From positions 1,612,001-1,676,000 of the forward strand of contig NZ_JADFCM010000008.1 of the NCBI RefSeq assembly GCF_015234585.1: DNA of 64,000 bases. Direction: 5' to 3'. The position numbers and the translations under genes were made by a program. The notes beneath the pieces are model-generated. The model did not search any database and was not told where the DNA came from. It saw only the letters and a program-made list of their open reading frames with translations. This stretch comes from Pseudalkalibacillus hwajinpoensis (GTDB lineage Bacteria > Bacillota > Bacilli > Bacillales > Guptibacillaceae). Shown in pieces: positions 62,611-64,000 of this stretch; within the stretch, counting starts at the first letter, position 1, and each line of letters starts with the position of its first letter.

Positions 62611-63234
62611 ATGAATCAAACACAAAATACTCAACGCGTGCAAATGGTTACAGCTGATCCATCCGCTATTGGATTATTCGGGCTTGCTATGGTAACGCTT
62701 GTTGCATCATCAGCCAAGCTTGGTTGGACAGATGGCGTCTCATTTGTACTCCCTTGGGCGATTTTTCTAGGGGGCATTGCACAGCTGATCGCTAGTTTTC
62801 TAGATGCAAAGCACAATAATACATTTGGTACGACAGCCTTCGCAGCTTTTGGACTGTTTTGGCTTGGAGTAGGAACGTCATGGTTAATTGAATTCGGTGT
62901 CTTTGGAGACGCTGCGGCTGCCGCTGTGGATCCAAAGCAATTAGGCATTGCATACATCGGCTATTTGATCTTCAGTGTCTTCATGACAGTTGGAGCTATG
63001 GAAACACATAAAGTACTTTTCTATATTTTTGTCTTTATTGATTTCTTATTTATCGGACTCACATTCTCCACTTTAGGTATTTTCCCTGAAGGCATGCACT
63101 TCTTAGCCGCCATTGCTGAGTTCTGCATTGCTATTTTAAGCTTCTATGGCTCAGCTGCGAGTGTTTTGAATACTCACTTTGGCAAAGTCACACTCCCGAT
63201 TGGCAAACCATTCGGTATTTTCAAACAAGCTTAG
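62611..63234 (+). CDS. satP: Acetate uptake transporter, GPR1/FUN34/YaaH family
   Basis: A 207-residue, six-helix plasma membrane protein. The N-terminal signature (N/D)P(A/S)xxGLxGxAM appears as ADPSAIGLFGLAMVT. FGTTAFAAFGLFWLGVGTSWL and the FFYGSAASVLNTHFGK-like C-terminus are conserved. It is a proton-coupled acetate/succinate channel-like transporter. SD TAGGAGG before ATG. Monocistronic with a strong terminator. Confidence 0.92.
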   Translation: MNQTQNTQRVQMVTADPSAIGLFGLAMVTLVASSAKLGWTDGVSFVLPWAIFLGGIAQLIASFLDAKHNNTFGTTAFAAFGLFWLGVGTSWLIEFGVFGDAAAAAVDPKQLGIAYIGYLIFSVFMTVGAMETHKVLFYIFVFIDFLFIGLTFSTLGIFPEGMHFLAAIAEFCIAILSFYGSAASVLNTHFGKVTLPIGKPFGIFKQA

Positions 63235-63818
63235 TATCACGTAAAGAGACAGATGAATCTAGATTCATCTGTCTCTTTTATAATTTATAAAGATTTATGA
63301 AGATCATGGAGCCTTTGAATTGCCTTAATGCGAATCAAGTTCTAATAAAATGAGTTGTATCACCTATCTCCTTCACTGCGAACTTCCCCCTTATCACGCT
63401 TCTATATCAACCATAATATCATTATGTAAACTTCATTAGTGATTAACTATAAAAAACTCTATTATCTCTTTTCACCTAAGCCAGGATAAGTGAATTGATT
63501 CTCTCCAAATCATTTTAACGCAATATGTATATTATATATTTTCAATTAATTGTGAAATGCTAAAAAGAGATACAAGGCTAACCTCGTATCTCCAATTGAT
63601 ATTCGTCATCCTTATTCACTCAACTTTTTAATCTGATCGATAATATTATTTATCTCAGCTAACGTTTGAAAAGCTTCTGTATTTTCAACCATCGAAAAAT
63701 CTAAATTCCTAGTTTTTATGTTCGTAAGAAGCGATCACCTTTGAAAATTAGTTCATATACAATTCAGAAAAATTCAGTTTTATTAACCCTCTTATCATCA
63801 AGTAAGGACGCCTTTTGA
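63235..63818. other. Intergenic region after the transporter
   Basis: About 580 bp. After the terminator it is AT-rich; a second short hairpin-like region lies near 63560-63600. A 26-codon frame at about 63616-63696 (minus) lacks a ribosome-binding site and is not called. Confidence 0.5.
63243..63278. terminator. Terminator, perfect 36-nt palindrome
   Basis: AAAGAGACAGATGAATCT (63243-63260) is followed directly by its complement (63261-63278) and a T-rich end. Confidence 0.88.
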
Positions 63819-64000
63819 TTATGCCGAATGATTTTGTGTTAATTCATCACTTAGTTTTGTTCTCATAGCCATTCGCCCACGATGTAGACGAGACTTCACT
63901 GCCCCCGGTGATAGCTGCAGTTTATATGCTATTTCACTTTCCTTTAAATGATCATAGTAGTGAAGCTTCATCACCACTCTTAATCTCGGGGATAACAAAT
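63819..64000 (-). CDS. ECF-type RNA polymerase sigma factor, C-terminal part
   Basis: The last 60 codons of a sigma-70 family protein running off the right edge. The readable region 4 begins LLSPRLRVVMKLHYYDHLKE and continues SEIAYKLQLSPGAVKSRLHRGR, the typical region 4.2 HTH that recognises the -35 element in ECF sigma factors. It ends SDELTQNHSA. The group within ECF cannot be decided from this part. An anti-sigma gene, if adjacent, is not seen downstream within 500 bp. Confidence 0.85.
   Translation of the reverse strand, partial: LLSPRLRVVMKLHYYDHLKESEIAYKLQLSPGAVKSRLHRGRMAMRTKLSDELTQNHSA

Noticed and set aside
63616..63736. Tiny minus-strand frame of 26 codons before the sigma factor gene end
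   Set aside because: No ribosome-binding site at its ATG and no family; too short to support.

Overview
The window is chromosomal DNA of a low-GC, endospore-forming member of the Bacillaceae. The evidence is B. subtilis-like gene content and order (ypwA, yppF, ypsC, rnpB, gpsB, ypsA, cotD, then mrfB and mrfA), strong AGGAGG ribosome-binding sites, SigK-type promoter elements, cre (CcpA) sites and a HutP-controlled hut locus. I cannot name the species.

Region 1 (1-17.4 kb, all minus strand) is an acyl-CoA degradation locus. After the truncated end of a LivH-type permease it holds two crotonase-fold enzymes, a 3-hydroxyacyl-CoA dehydrogenase, a thiolase, two acyl-CoA dehydrogenases, three short-chain dehydrogenases, two acyl-CoA ligases, a thioesterase, a biotin-dependent carboxyltransferase, an APH-type kinase, a ComB-like phosphatase and a TetR regulator. 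Three promoters share a CTAACCGGTTAG-type operator just downstream of the -10, and one also has a cre site. The APH kinase plus an ACAD10/11-type dehydrogenase suggests a 4-hydroxyacyl-CoA branch.

Region 2 (17.4-34.7 kb) is core housekeeping and sporulation DNA: M32 carboxypeptidase, YppF, a THUMP methyltransferase, RNase P RNA, GpsB, YpsA, a CotD-like coat protein with a SigK promoter, a DnaQ exonuclease paired with a cNMP/CBS/DUF294 protein, the MrfAB DNA-repair pair, a YyaL-type protein and a small Cys-rich protein.

Region 3 (34.7-43.7 kb) is histidine utilisation in two units, hutUIG and hutPH, then a class I aldolase and a YesN-like regulator whose phosphoacceptor position appears to be Glu.

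Region 4 (43.8-58.2 kb) is accessory. It contains a MerR-like coiled-coil protein with two paralogous membrane-anchored proteins, a POT peptide transporter, gene relics, an IS21-family element with a shifted istA, and a run of small unrelated genes (GNAT, alpha/beta hydrolase, small membrane proteins), each followed by a conserved CTCGGAGC-type sequence and often a hairpin. A UbiB-like kinase with PadR and an MFS exporter follow.

Region 5 (58.7-64 kb) has a penicillin acylase family Ntn-hydrolase, IlvE, an acetate uptake transporter (the acylase and the transporter have cre sites in front) and the 3' end of a sigma factor gene.
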